64,000 nucleotides of DNA from Bifidobacterium sp. ESL0682 (lineage in GTDB: Bacteria > Actinomycetota > Actinomycetes > Actinomycetales > Bifidobacteriaceae): contig NZ_CP113942.1 in assembly GCF_029392815.1 (NCBI RefSeq), positions 1,178,001 to 1,242,000 of the forward strand, read 5' to 3'. Positions within the stretch are counted from its first letter, which is position 1, and each line of letters begins with the position of its first letter. Under the pieces are notes generated by a model. That model saw only the letters and a list, made by a program, of their open reading frames with translations. It ran no database searches and was not told the origin of the DNA. Below are positions 21,530 through 33,034 of the stretch, piece after piece. Position numbers and translations under genes: made by a program.

Positions 21530-23566
21530 TCATGCGCCGTCTGGGGTGACGTTTCCCTGTTGCCCTTTGCCAGTGGCTTTTGTCTTGTTTTTGTCACGAT
21601 GGGGCCACTTGCTCTGTTTGTTTGGCTTTCCAGGCTTCTTAGCGGCCGATCTATCGGACATTCCCGTCATCGTGGCACTGCCCAATACATGTGGTTCAAC
21701 GGGCGCTACAGGAAGGATAACGGTCAAGGTCAGCCCTCCCCCGTGTCTGGTCGTTGTGGCGTCGATGAAACCGTGATGCGCCCGCACGACAGACTGGGCG
21801 ATGGACATTCCCAAGCCAGTGCCGCCCTTCTGCCGCGCACGCGACGGATCGGCGGTATAGAAGCGTTCGAAAATCTGGGATTGGCGGTCAGCCGACACGC
21901 CAGGGCCATGGTCGATGAAGCTGAACACGGCATAGTTCATCCCCATCTGCATCGATTGTCCTACCTCTACGGCCTCAAGGAAATAACGCAGGGATTGCGT
22001 ATCGGCTGGCATGCGTTGCAACGATTCCGGGCTGATGGAGGCAGGCATGATGGCAAGGCCCACTTCCACTGGCGAATCAGAAGGCGTATAGCGGTGGATG
22101 TTGCCGACGATGTTGGTGATGACCTGGCGCAACCTCGATCCGTCACCGGTCAACGTCACATCGGGGAACTCACCTTCCTTGAACTCCAGATAGGCCGGAT
22201 TGCTGCCGTCCTTGGCATTGAGCTCAAGTCTGCCGCGACGTATGCCGCGCTGGGAGTCCAATGCATGCAGATCGTCGACGGCGTCCTTTAACTGCTGGGT
22301 GAGATTGACCTGCTGGGTCATGTCGATGCCACGGCCTTCATCAAGCCGCGCGAGGGAAAGCAAATCCTCCACTAGCACTGTCATTCGTTGGCTGGAAGCC
22401 TCGATGTGGTCGATGGATTCATCGGCCCGCTCGAGTGCACCCGGAAGATCACGCTGCATGTGGTAGAGCTCAGAATAGCCGTGAATCGTGGCCAACGGCG
22501 TGCGCAATTCGTGGCTAGCGTCGGAGACGAACTGCTTCATCTTCTCGGTGGTTTCCTCCTGCTCGCGGAAGCTGGATTCGATGCGGGCAAGCATAGCGTT
22601 GAGGGAGGCGGCCAGCGAACCGACCTCTGTGTTCTCTGGAGCGGTGGGCACACGTTGACTCAGGTCACCGGCGGCGATCTTGGCGGCGGTCTTCTCGATG
22701 CGTTTCAACGGCAACAGTGTACGTTGAATAATCAATGTTGCCACTACGGCGCCGAGCAGCACAATAATGATGCTGACAAAAATCGAATATTGGGTCAGCG
22801 TATTGATGATGTCAATCTGATCGGCCATCGACACACCGATGTAAACAGTCATCTTGACCTCGCTGGTGCCGTCAGGCCCGCGTTCACGGCCTTCAAGCGC
22901 CAGGACGCGCCACGGGGCCTGAGCCACCTGCATCGTACGTTTGTCAGCCCTCGCGGTCGGGCTTAATACTCGTACCTTGGCGGAAGCAGTGAAGGGCTTG
23001 TCGAATTTGACGTCGCCCATCGAACCGTTGGCGGGCAGCTCCGGCTCGGAGAGAATGCTGTTGCGCAGCACAGGGACCAGTGGAGTGCTGACGATGTTGT
23101 TGTTAGTATCGCGCAGCTGCATGAAATATTCGTTGGGCCCGACGTTTTCGTTCTCATCTTTGCTGCTCAGCAGATCGACGTTGCTGTATACCAATTGGGC
23201 TTGGTCACGCAGCTGCGTGTCGGTTTTCTGCACCAAGTAGCTGCTGACCAGTTGTCGGATGGTCAGGGAGATGCCGAACGTGCCGACCATCAGCAGCACG
23301 AGTGTACATGCGACGAGTTTGGTGGAAAGCGGCACGGCATCGAGGCGGGTCAGGCAGCGCTTGCGCATGCGGGCGAAAGCAGGAAATCGGCTGGGCTTGC
23401 TCCCTTTGGACGTTTTATTGGGTTTGCTTTCCTCACCGAATTTATCGGAGGCATACGGCATATCCTGATTTTCGCCGATATTGGTCTCATCCGTCTGTTC
23501 GGCGGACTGATGTTCTACACCCGTGCCCTCGTCCTCTGGCTGCAAGGCTGTCTGTATGTTGGTCAT
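21530..23566 (-). CDS. Two-component sensor histidine kinase (MprB/TrcS-like)
   Basis: A 678-residue membrane kinase. A ~75-residue polar N-terminal tail precedes TM1 (about 82-102). An extracytoplasmic sensor region follows (to about 258), then TM2 (about 260-280), a HAMP linker, and HisKA with phospho-accepting H352 in SDASHELRTPLAT. The HATPase_c part carries FSFIDHGPGVS and a GGTGLGMSIAQSVVRAHHG lid. The C-terminus is Lys-rich. Its start overlaps the response-regulator stop by 4 bp, so the two form one operon with the regulator first. The stimulus is unknown; an envelope or stress signal is typical for this architecture. Confidence 0.93.
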   Translation of the reverse strand: MTNIQTALQPEDEGTGVEHQSAEQTDETNIGENQDMPYASDKFGEESKPNKTSKGSKPSRFPAFARMRKRCLTRLDAVPLSTKLVACTLVLLMVGTFGISLTIRQLVSSYLVQKTDTQLRDQAQLVYSNVDLLSSKDENENVGPNEYFMQLRDTNNNIVSTPLVPVLRNSILSEPELPANGSMGDVKFDKPFTASAKVRVLSPTARADKRTMQVAQAPWRVLALEGRERGPDGTSEVKMTVYIGVSMADQIDIINTLTQYSIFVSIIIVLLGAVVATLIIQRTLLPLKRIEKTAAKIAAGDLSQRVPTAPENTEVGSLAASLNAMLARIESSFREQEETTEKMKQFVSDASHELRTPLATIHGYSELYHMQRDLPGALERADESIDHIEASSQRMTVLVEDLLSLARLDEGRGIDMTQQVNLTQQLKDAVDDLHALDSQRGIRRGRLELNAKDGSNPAYLEFKEGEFPDVTLTGDGSRLRQVITNIVGNIHRYTPSDSPVEVGLAIMPASISPESLQRMPADTQSLRYFLEAVEVGQSMQMGMNYAVFSFIDHGPGVSADRQSQIFERFYTADPSRARQKGGTGLGMSIAQSVVRAHHGFIDATTTRHGGGLTLTVILPVAPVEPHVLGSATMTGMSDRSAAKKPGKPNKQSKWPHRDKNKTKATGKGQQGNVTPDGA

Positions 23567-24312
23567 TGCCCTTGCTGGTCTTTCGGCTCGCGAATCATGT
23601 AACCGATGCCACGCTTGGTCTCGATGAGCGGGGCCACCTTATGCTTGGTGCCGTCAGAATCGGTAATGACGACGCCATCGACCTTCTTGCGCAGATAGGA
23701 AATGTAGGATTCGACGATGGCCGCATCCCCGCCCCAGTCGTATTGCCAGACGTGGTCGAGAATCTGTGCTTTGGAGAGCACCCTACCCTGGTTGTCCATA
23801 AGGTAGCGCAGCAGCTTGTATTCAGTGGGACTCAAATCGATGGCTTGCCCGGCTCGAGAGACATCGTGGGAGTCCTCGTTGATTTCGAGGTCGCCGACGC
23901 TGATGACCGGATCATCCTCTACCTGTTCATGCGTACGGCGCAGAATGGCACGGATACGGGCGACCACTTCCTCAAGGCTGAACGGCTTGGTGACATAATC
24001 GTCGCCGCCGACGGTCAGACCCATGATCTTGTCTTGAGTATCGTCGCGCGCAGTCAGGAAGAGGACCGGCGCATCGATGCCTTCCTGACGGATGCGGCGG
24101 GTGACGGTGAATCCGTCGATATCCGGCAGCATGACGTCAAGGACGATAAGGTCAGGCTGGGTCTTTTCAATCACTTCGATGGCTTCGGTGCCCGAGGCGG
24201 CCGTGGCCACTTCGAACCCGGAGAAGTGCAGGGACGCGACCAGCAGATCGCGGATTGACGGCTCGTCATCCACCACGACGATTGATGCTTCTATCGGTTT
24301 GCTCATAGCCAT
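23563..24312 (-). CDS. OmpR/PhoB-family response regulator
   Basis: A 249-residue DNA-binding regulator. The receiver domain has the acidic pocket DDEPS, phosphoacceptor D59 in LIVLDVMLPDIDG, the Thr in FLTARD and the Lys in YVTKPF. The C-terminal winged helix (LSPTEYKLLRYLMDN ... VESYISYLRKKVD) is of the Trans_reg_C type. Partner of the downstream kinase. The start could be 24312 or two codons later; neither has a strong ribosome site. Confidence 0.95.
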   Translation of the reverse strand: MAMSKPIEASIVVVDDEPSIRDLLVASLHFSGFEVATAASGTEAIEVIEKTQPDLIVLDVMLPDIDGFTVTRRIRQEGIDAPVLFLTARDDTQDKIMGLTVGGDDYVTKPFSLEEVVARIRAILRRTHEQVEDDPVISVGDLEINEDSHDVSRAGQAIDLSPTEYKLLRYLMDNQGRVLSKAQILDHVWQYDWGGDAAIVESYISYLRKKVDGVVITDSDGTKHKVAPLIETKRGIGYMIREPKDQQGQ

Positions 24313-24488
24313 AAGATTTACTCATGAGGCTGTACGTTTCCTGAACGTATCCTGCATAATAAGGTTGATTTTTCACTCAGCTAAACGAAGCGAATGAGAA
24401 CTTAGCAAATCTATGAAGAATGCATCATACAGGTGCAGATTCCTTCAAGCCGTTATTTGCTGCTGAGTACCTCCCAGACACTATGTAT

Positions 24489-25238
24489 TCAGTGCTTTTT
24501 ACGATGTTTGGGACCTTTTGCGTTCTCTTTACCAGATTTGCCAGAACCTCCGGCAGCCATTCCGTTGTTCTTTTCCTTGCCGTGCCGCCTGTTTGAACCA
24601 GATTTAACGCTATGAGCACCCAAAGAAGACTTGCGACGTCGAATGACCAAAGCCACTGCCACCGCAATCAGCACGATGACGCCCACACCTACGCATACAC
24701 CGATGATGATCTTGGGCCTTTTCGACGCTTCCTGCTGATGCAACGTTTTGATCTCGTCCATCATCGAGCAGGCGGAACCCGGCCAATCGGGATTATCGCC
24801 CTTCTGTATCGGACCCAATGCAGCCTGCGAAAGCGCGGCTACATGATCCTTGCTCTTAATCCAATTGTCCGAATTGTGTGAAACAGCGACCACGAGTCTT
24901 CCATCATTGGAAGCTACCGCAAGCAGCACTGTATTGGCTGGCGGGTTCGTGGATTGCAGAGTCTCCGCAGCCCATTTGTCCGGATCGTTCGTGCCAGTGA
25001 AATTCGCTAAATACAGCAGACGCACGGTCACCCCGGTCTGCTCTTTGACCGCTGCAATCTCATCGTTGACATGAGACGCGTCTCCGCCCAGAAGATTCTG
25101 CGGATCGGTGATGTCCGAACTAATGTCGACTTTCGCAGGAGTCGCCGCCGCGGCTTCCCTGCTCCCAGTGACAACAAAGAGGCCAGGTCCAGTCATCAGC
25201 GCTATCGCCAATGTCAATACCAACGACACGAACTGCAC
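24489..25238 (-). CDS. Secreted, membrane-anchored TPM-domain protein
   Basis: A 249-residue protein starting with GTG at 25238. It has a signal peptide (hydrophobic residues 3-25, Ala-rich cleavage area about 30-34), then a TPM (TLP18.3/Psb32/MOLO-1) domain of ~130 residues (TVRLLYLANF, NTVLLAVASNDGRLVVAVS). One transmembrane helix (about 175-197) follows, then a Lys/Gly-rich cytoplasmic tail. TPM proteins are linked to membrane-associated quality control or phosphatase-like activity; no catalytic claim is made. The N-terminus lacks basic residues before the hydrophobic stretch, so the true start could be slightly upstream. Confidence 0.75.
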   Translation of the reverse strand: MQFVSLVLTLAIALMTGPGLFVVTGSREAAAATPAKVDISSDITDPQNLLGGDASHVNDEIAAVKEQTGVTVRLLYLANFTGTNDPDKWAAETLQSTNPPANTVLLAVASNDGRLVVAVSHNSDNWIKSKDHVAALSQAALGPIQKGDNPDWPGSACSMMDEIKTLHQQEASKRPKIIIGVCVGVGVIVLIAVAVALVIRRRKSSLGAHSVKSGSNRRHGKEKNNGMAAGGSGKSGKENAKGPKHRKKH

Positions 25239-25412
25239 TAACAGTCTTCTGAAGTCTTTTTCTCAAATCTACGGATATGGCCGCTCAATACTAAACCAGT
25301 ATCGGCTACCGACTCGGAGGCTTTTGGATATTGCGAGATGATGGCTGGCATATCCACCACTGTACCGGTCAGCTTCACCAACGAAATCATGGTTCGCTTC
25401 GAGCACCATACA

Positions 25413-25449
25413 AAGAGGCCGATACCTCATCACGAGATATCGGCCTCTT
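25413..25449 (-). terminator. Terminator of groEL
   Basis: 16-bp arms with one mismatch, 25413-25428 and 25434-25449, with a 5-nt loop, 74 nt past the groEL stop. The remaining TPM-groEL gap shows nothing else clear. Confidence 0.7.
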
Positions 25450-25522
25450 CAGAAATCCTATCGATGTCTTAGCTCATCCTTGGCGGCAAACCGCCTGCGG
25501 ATGATCGGGCATCAGTGACGGA

Positions 25523-27295
<1,773 letters not shown>

Positions 27296-27322
27296 AACTG
27301 ATGAAATTGCGCTGTTGGCATG

Positions 27323-27363
27323 AAAAAAATCAGGCTCTGATTCCTGAAGAATCAAAGCCTGAT
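27323..27363 (-). terminator. Terminator of the cold-shock gene
   Basis: Arms ATCAGGCT (27329-27336) and its complement (27356-27363) with inner GATTC/GAATC pairing. A run of seven T follows on the minus strand (27323-27329). It separates the csp gene from the groEL promoter. Confidence 0.85.
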
Positions 27364-27388
27364 ATAAATACTGCTACTGATTAATCAA

Positions 27389-27592
27389 TCAGAGCTTGGT
27401 GACGCTGGTGGCCTGCAGACCCTTCGGGCCCTGCTCAAACTCATATTCCACCTTGTCGCCGTCATCGAGCTTCTTGAAGCCTTCGCTTTGAATTGCGGAA
27501 TAGTGCACGAACACATCCTCGCTCCCATCATCGGGGCTGATGAATCCGTAACCCTTGCCAGCATTGAAGAACTTCACGGTACCTTGTGCCAT
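27389..27592 (-). CDS. Cold-shock protein (CspA family)
   Basis: A 67-residue stand-alone cold-shock domain, [20 protein letters not shown], with both RNP motifs (KGYGFI and DVFVHYSAI). It binds single-stranded nucleic acid and melts RNA structure. The start at 27592 matches the family N-terminus; an in-frame ATG three codons upstream (27601) is possible. Confidence 0.95.
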   Translation of the reverse strand: MAQGTVKFFNAGKGYGFISPDDGSEDVFVHYSAIQSEGFKKLDDGDKVEYEFEQGPKGLQATSVTKL

Positions 27593-27778
27593 AATAACCA
27601 TTCTCTCATCCGAGTTACCACGCGAAAACAATATGAGGAACCCGGCTGATTCCGGATACCACATCACGTGATATCAACCATGATAACCAAGACCACGGTC
27701 AAAATGTCGCAACACGCCGAAAAAATAAACAAAACCAGGTGGAAAGTCAAACATGACCTTCATACTAAAAAGTTTCGC

Positions 27779-27834
27779 CAGCCAATCGCATGTAAAGCGT
27801 CTAATTAATTAAGAAGGACAGCAACGATTGGCTG
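27779..27834 (-). terminator. Terminator candidate overlapping the 3' end of the LytR_C gene
   Basis: Perfect 10-bp arms CAGCCAATCG (27779-27788) and its complement (27825-27834) flank the stop codon. CTTTTT follows on the minus strand. The wide 36-nt spacing lowers confidence. Confidence 0.4.
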
Positions 27835-28434
27835 AGATATTCCGCTCTGCTGTTGGACAGACGTGATGCCCAACGTGTTCGCCACATCCTGCGCGGTGGC
27901 CTTTTCGTCCTCATTCTGGTACCAGACCACAGAGGCGCTGGGCACCTTGCCGCTGGGATTCGCTGCAGTGACGCTGGAATATCCAGACTGCTGCAACACG
28001 TTCTGCTTCTTGGCCGCATAACCGTTGATACGAGTAGCGTTGACGACCTGGACCGCCGTCTGCTTATTTACTTGTTGCTCTGGCTGCGAGGTTGCCTGCT
28101 GTTGCTGCTCGGACTCGGAAGAAGTATCCGACTTTGCGGCATCCTTCTTTGCAGTGTCTTTCTTTTCGGTCGTCTTCTTTTTCTCCGTCTTGGAGGCGCT
28201 GACACTCTGCGAGGAATCAGAACCGTGACCCGAGAACGTCTTCTGCAGCTCGCCGGAATAGAGGCCCCACACCAGAAGTCCCGCCAAAACAGCGACGATG
28301 ACCACGATGAGATAAGGAATGAAACGGGAGATCAGAGAGGTATTGCCACGATGGACGCCTACCGGCCCTTTGGGCGGGTTGTCGAACGCGTCCTTCGGAT
28401 AGGACTCGTACGTATCTTGTTCATCGCGCGCCAT
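27805..28434 (-). CDS. LytR C-terminal (LytR_C) domain membrane protein
   Basis: A 209-residue protein starting MARDEQD at 28434, where GGAGGGG lies about 6 nt upstream. A short cytoplasmic N-terminus is followed by one transmembrane helix (about 39-61), then a Lys/Ser/Thr/Gln-rich linker, then a LytR_C domain (QVVNATRINGYAAKKQNVLQ ... VVWYQNEDEKATAQDVANTL). The LytR_C fold often accompanies LCP cell-wall ligases, but no catalytic LCP domain is present here. Probably an extracytoplasmic cell-wall-associated accessory protein. It is divergent from ung. Confidence 0.85.
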   Translation of the reverse strand: MARDEQDTYESYPKDAFDNPPKGPVGVHRGNTSLISRFIPYLIVVIVAVLAGLLVWGLYSGELQKTFSGHGSDSSQSVSASKTEKKKTTEKKDTAKKDAAKSDTSSESEQQQQATSQPEQQVNKQTAVQVVNATRINGYAAKKQNVLQQSGYSSVTAANPSGKVPSASVVWYQNEDEKATAQDVANTLGITSVQQQSGISQPIVAVLLN

Positions 28435-28554
28435 GTTTTCCCCTCCAAATAATTTCACTAGAGTTTACGTGTAAGTGTAGCGTTTGGCACTGTCAAAAGG
28501 CCTGATATCGAGAAAATTCAGCGAACATAGGGACCGGAACCTAAGGTTATAGCC

Positions 28555-29303
28555 ATGAGCGAAACCCATATCAAACCACTGTCGCAGCTGGTCGAGGCCG
28601 GGTGGGCCCAGGCACTGGCTGACGTCGAACCGGATATCCACCGCATGGGAGACTTTCTGCGTGCGGAGCATCAGGCCGGACGCCCGTCCCTTCCTGCAAG
28701 TCACAACATCCTCCGCGCCTTCACCATTCCGTTTGACTCCATCAAAGTGCTGATCGTCGGACAGGATCCCTACCCCACCCCAGGGCATCCGGTGGGATTG
28801 AGCTTCTGCGTGGCTCCCGATGTGCGACCTGTGCCAAAAGCCTACAGAATATCTATAAGGAGATGCACGACGATCTGGGTGTGCCGATTCCGGAAAACGG
28901 CGACCTGACGCCATGGTGCGCACAAGGCGTCATGCTGCTGAACCGCTGCCTCACCGTAGGTGTCGGACGACCCAACAGCCATCAGGGCAAAGGCTGGGAA
29001 AAGGTGACGGATGCCGCCATCACCGCACTCAATGCCCGCACCGACGAACAAGGCCGGCCCAAACCATTGGTCGCCATCCTCTGGGGCCGCAACGCACAGA
29101 GTCTTGAGCCCAAACTGACCAATGCCTTTATCATCAAATCGCCTCACCCAAGCCCGCTTTCCGCCTCGCGCGGTTTCTTCGGTTCACGGCCATTCTCGCG
29201 GACCAACGCCGCATTGCAACAGCTGGGGGCCGAACCCATCAACTGGGACCTCACCTCGCCCTCGACCGCACCAGCCGCTACAATGCCACACACAGAGCAA
29301 TAG
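28555..29303 (+). CDS. ung: Uracil-DNA glycosylase (family 1), one frameshift
   Basis: Removes uracil from DNA in base-excision repair. The N-terminal half carries the catalytic [16 protein letters not shown]. The frame breaks at the A4 run 28836-28839. One extra A gives [17 protein letters not shown] and a 249-residue enzyme of normal length. The C-terminal half has the LLNRCLTV and [19 protein letters not shown] motifs (catalytic His loop). The start ATG at 28555 has AAGG about 8 nt upstream. The break is probably a missing base. Confidence 0.93.
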
Positions 29304-29341
29304 CGATACGAATCATCACCACATCGAAGAATTGAAACATC

Positions 29342-30418
29342 ATGGCATTTTTCCCACCACGCCCGCAGCAGGCACAGCCCGCGGAGCAACCAAGCAATAG
29401 TTCGATACCCACTCCGACATCTCCCAGCGCCGGTGCCACGGATGGCGCACGTGCCAAGCAATTGGCCGACCGTATCCGCTCGCGCTTTGCCCAGACCCTT
29501 ATCGGGCAGGAGAACCTGCGAGAGGCCCTCATCACCACGATGATCGCCGGAGGCCATATTCTCATCGAATCGGTGCCGGGCCTGGCCAAAACCACCGCGG
29601 CGCAAACCCTGGCCACCTCCGTTTCCGGCTCGTTCCGCCGCGTGCAGTGCACGCCGGACCTGATGCCCTCGGACTTGGTGGGCACGCAGATCTTTGATTT
29701 CTCGACCCAGCAGTTCTCCACGCAGATCGGCCCGATTCATGCCAACTTCGTGCTGCTCGACGAGATCAACCGTTCCAACGCCAAGACGCAGTCGGCCATG
29801 CTTGAGGCGATGGCAGAAGGCGCCACAACCATCGGTGGCAAGCGCATTGCCCTGCCGAAACCGTTCATGGTCATCGCCACCGAGAACCCCATCGAAGAAG
29901 AAGGCACTTTCACCCTCCCTGAGGCGCAGATGGACCGCTTCATGATGAAGGCCGTTATGACCTACCCCAGTGCCGAAGACGAGACACGCATGCTGGCACT
30001 GCTGACTCAGCGCGGCACGGATGTGGTCGATCCCACGGCGCCTGCCCAAGATGCGCTGAGTGTCGCAGATGTGGATTTCCTGCGGGCCGCCGCACGCCGT
30101 GTGCATGTCAGCGAATCGATCATGGATTACGCAGTGGATCTGGTGGCGACCTCGCGCGGCGCCGGAAGCCATCCAATCAAGAACCTTGCGTCTCAGGTCC
30201 GTCTCGGCGCCAGTCCCCGTGCCTCCATCGCACTCGTACGCATCGGCCAGGCCCAGGCGCTGCTGAACGGGCGCGACTACGTCATTCCCGAGGACATCAA
30301 GAAATTTGTCCACGAAATTCTGCGTCACCGCATCCTGCTGACCTTCGAGGCTCAGGCCGAAGGGCTGAATACCGATCAGATCATCGACACCATCGTGGAA
30401 ACGGTGCCGGTTCCATGA
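29342..30418 (+). CDS. MoxR-family AAA+ ATPase
   Basis: A 358-residue AAA_3 ATPase with a Pro/Gln/Ala-rich first 40 residues. The Walker A region is ESVPGLAKTTAAQTL (GLAKT in place of the usual GxxGxGKT, as in the MoxR family). Walker B is VLLDEINRSN, and sensor 1 is VIATENPIEEEGTF. MoxR ATPases act with VWA-domain partners in metal-insertion or assembly-type remodelling. First gene of a six-gene operon with ATGA/GTGA overlaps ending at 34753. Confidence 0.93.
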   Translation: MAFFPPRPQQAQPAEQPSNSSIPTPTSPSAGATDGARAKQLADRIRSRFAQTLIGQENLREALITTMIAGGHILIESVPGLAKTTAAQTLATSVSGSFRRVQCTPDLMPSDLVGTQIFDFSTQQFSTQIGPIHANFVLLDEINRSNAKTQSAMLEAMAEGATTIGGKRIALPKPFMVIATENPIEEEGTFTLPEAQMDRFMMKAVMTYPSAEDETRMLALLTQRGTDVVDPTAPAQDALSVADVDFLRAAARRVHVSESIMDYAVDLVATSRGAGSHPIKNLASQVRLGASPRASIALVRIGQAQALLNGRDYVIPEDIKKFVHEILRHRILLTFEAQAEGLNTDQIIDTIVETVPVP

Positions 30419-31377
30419 GTTCCTCCTTACGTGATCTCTCGCCGAACAAGACGGGAGTACGCAGGAAGATCGAGACCCTTTCATCGACCTTGACCCTGCC
30501 GACCGTACGCCGTGCGTTGGGCGTGCTCGAAGGTGAGCATTCCTCATCACGTCTCGGCGGCAACAACGACCCCATGTCCATCAGGGATTACACTCTCGAG
30601 GACGAGGCGAGGCTCATTGACTGGAAGTCCAGCGCCAAACAGGGACGCCCCATGGTCATTGACCGTGAGCGCCTGGTCACCTCACGCATCCATCTGCTCC
30701 TTGACAACGGCATAGAGATGGAGGGACGCACCGCCAGCGGCGAAACGGCGGCTCAAATCGCAACGAATGCCATGTGCATGTTTGCGGCGCTGAGCACCAG
30801 ACGGCACGACAGCATCTCATTGGTGTTCGCCGACAGCAAGAGCATCATCCGCAAACCGTTCAAGGGCGGACTGGCCCAGTTCGAACAGGCCATCGACGCC
30901 GGAACCGGTGCCGAAACTCATCCCCCACGCAATTTCGGGGCGCTGCTTGACTATGCGCGTACGCTGAACGACAAAGGTTCGCTGGTGGTCATCGCCACCG
31001 ACGACCATGCGCTGAGCGAAGACCATCTTCATACCATTCGGCTGATAGCCGCCATGCATCCTCTGATGCTTATCGATGTGGCGACGCTCAACCCGTTCCG
31101 TCCGATTTCCTTCGGCCAAGTCACTGACGGGTTCGACGGACGCAGAATCCCCGCTTTCCTGATGGACGAGGAAAGTGCGGCCGCCGTCGACACGCACCGC
31201 CAATATCTGGCGACGCGACTTGAGGATGAGCTCAGGAAATGCGAGGCAACATTGCTGCGTGCCACTTCCAGCGAAGACATGTTCTCGAAGTTCATCCGTC
31301 TGGTGAGCGTGGCACTGAAACAGAGCTCTTCAGGCGATGTTTCCACAACACCGATGGCTCTTGGGGCAGGTGCATGA
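30415..31377 (+). CDS. DUF58 domain-containing protein
   Basis: A 320-residue partner of MoxR. The DUF58 signature region DYTLEDEARLIDWKSSAKQG (about residues 59-78) is clear, followed by a VWA-like fold. No transmembrane helix is seen. The ATG overlaps the moxR stop by 4 bp. In known MoxR clusters, DUF58 proteins link the ATPase to VWA proteins; the client is unknown. Confidence 0.9.
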   Translation: MSSSLRDLSPNKTGVRRKIETLSSTLTLPTVRRALGVLEGEHSSSRLGGNNDPMSIRDYTLEDEARLIDWKSSAKQGRPMVIDRERLVTSRIHLLLDNGIEMEGRTASGETAAQIATNAMCMFAALSTRRHDSISLVFADSKSIIRKPFKGGLAQFEQAIDAGTGAETHPPRNFGALLDYARTLNDKGSLVVIATDDHALSEDHLHTIRLIAAMHPLMLIDVATLNPFRPISFGQVTDGFDGRRIPAFLMDEESAAAVDTHRQYLATRLEDELRKCEATLLRATSSEDMFSKFIRLVSVALKQSSSGDVSTTPMALGAGA

Positions 31378-31979
31378 TGACAGCAACGCATTGGCTCACC
31401 TCTCTCGCCGCCAATGGGCAGCAACCACACGGCATATCAGGATTCCTCGATGGACAAATCGTCGGCGTCCCTTTCTCGGCTCCCAGGCCAGAGGGACTTA
31501 TCGAAGTACCGCAAACGCTCATCATTGCCCTGGTTGCATGCCTCTGCGTGGCCGCGCTGCTGATCGTCGCGATTCCGGTCCTTTCGCGTCCCAGAAAACA
31601 GACCGACGCGAAACCTCACGGAGCCCACAGCGCAAACAACGACAAGAAGGTATGGCGAGAACGCATCAATGAAATCGTCGATAACCATGCACAAGGTGCT
31701 TCGACACGTGACGAGGCACTGCGCGATCTGGCGCAGGTCGCCCGCGATTTCGCCGGCATGCAGACCGGCAAGGATATGAGTTCGTATACGCTCTCCGACA
31801 TCAGCCAGATGCCGGTTTCCGCCGCTGCCGACCCAGGTCTGAAACTGTTGCGTCAAACCATTAGCGCCCTCTATCCCCCGGAATTCGCAGATGTCGAACG
31901 CCATTCCCAGGCTCGTGAGACGAGCGTGGAACAGGCAGGAGAATGGGTCGCCAATCTCATCGAAAGGTGGCGCAAGTGA
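31374..31979 (+). CDS. MoxR-cluster membrane protein, hypothetical
   Basis: A 201-residue protein. The start at 31374 overlaps the DUF58 stop (ATGATGA) and has a GGGGCAGG site just upstream. One hydrophobic segment (about residues 45-68) is followed by a basic stretch and then a cytosolic helical domain (IVDNHAQGASTRDEALRDLA). I do not recognise a named domain. In other MoxR operons this slot holds a small DUF4381-like membrane protein, which it resembles in layout. Confidence 0.7.
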   Translation: MMTATHWLTSLAANGQQPHGISGFLDGQIVGVPFSAPRPEGLIEVPQTLIIALVACLCVAALLIVAIPVLSRPRKQTDAKPHGAHSANNDKKVWRERINEIVDNHAQGASTRDEALRDLAQVARDFAGMQTGKDMSSYTLSDISQMPVSAAADPGLKLLRQTISALYPPEFADVERHSQARETSVEQAGEWVANLIERWRK

Positions 31980-33034
31980 ACCTCGAATGGCATTGGCCTT
32001 GGGCAGCAGCGATAGGACTGGCTCTTGCAATCGTCCTGATTGTTGCCTGGATGTTGGTTTCCTCGCATCGCCACCCCAAAGTTCCACAGATCCCAGTCTT
32101 CAACCTTGATGAAGATCTCAACACCGAACACGTTGAAGAACGATTCCATCAGTGGCGTGTGCTCGGGCGTGTAGCCACCATAATGCTGGCAGCCTCGCTG
32201 CTGCTTTCGTTGGCGACCATCTCGCGCCCCTCCACGATCGACGAGGCGGACGAACGGGCAGGAAATCGCGACATTGTACTGTGTCTGGACGTCTCCCCCT
32301 CAATGCTTTCCTACGATCATGAAGTACTTGCCTCTTATCAGAAGCTCATCGCCAATTTCAAGGGTGAGCGCATCGGTCTGAGCCTGTTCAATTCGACCTC
32401 GCGCACACTGTTCCCGTTGACCGATGACTACCAATTGGCTTCCAGCCAGCTGAAGAACGCGGGTGACATTCTGGGGCGTATATCTTCTCAGGACAAGATT
32501 GACAAAACCAATCCGCGTACGTTGCAGGATTTCTCCGACCTGATCGATGGCACGCAGAACCGCAAGGACCAGACCAGCCTTATCGGCGACGGTCTGGTGA
32601 GCTGCGCCGCGATGCTTCCGGGGTTCACCTATGGCAAGCCCCGCACCACCGGCACCGAGCGTGAGAGCGCCTCGATCGTGCTGGCGACGGATAACTTCTC
32701 CGGCAAATCGACCTATACGCTTTCTTCGGCGCTGGATCTGACGCACAAGGCCGGCATCGTGGTCGATGGACTCTACGCAGGGCCGGCAAGCAGTGAGCAC
32801 GATACCACGACCATCGAAATGCAGCGTGACATCACCTCGCACGGCGGCTCGTACTTCTCGGTGCACTCCGGCAAACCAATCGAAAATCTGGTGCAAACCA
32901 TCGAGAAACGCAAGAACCGCGATGAGCAGAAGGTCCGCAAGGCCGCGTTGGTGGACGCTCCTGGCTGGTGGACGCTCGCTCTGGCATTGCTTGTCGCCGT
33001 CTGGATCTGCATGGCTTGGAGGCTCAAGCGATGA
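31976..33034 (+). CDS. VWA-domain membrane protein (BatA-like)
   Basis: A 352-residue protein. The start is GTG at 31976, overlapping the previous stop by 4 bp (GTGA), with GAAAGGTGG upstream. Two N-terminal hydrophobic helices precede a von Willebrand A domain with the MIDAS DVSPSMLSYD and downstream TxxxD-type elements (TLQDFSDLID, LATDN). A C-terminal helix (WWTLALALLVAVWICMAWRL) follows. The layout TM-VWA-TM matches BatA-type partners of MoxR. Confidence 0.88.
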   Translation: MNLEWHWPWAAAIGLALAIVLIVAWMLVSSHRHPKVPQIPVFNLDEDLNTEHVEERFHQWRVLGRVATIMLAASLLLSLATISRPSTIDEADERAGNRDIVLCLDVSPSMLSYDHEVLASYQKLIANFKGERIGLSLFNSTSRTLFPLTDDYQLASSQLKNAGDILGRISSQDKIDKTNPRTLQDFSDLIDGTQNRKDQTSLIGDGLVSCAAMLPGFTYGKPRTTGTERESASIVLATDNFSGKSTYTLSSALDLTHKAGIVVDGLYAGPASSEHDTTTIEMQRDITSHGGSYFSVHSGKPIENLVQTIEKRKNRDEQKVRKAALVDAPGWWTLALALLVAVWICMAWRLKR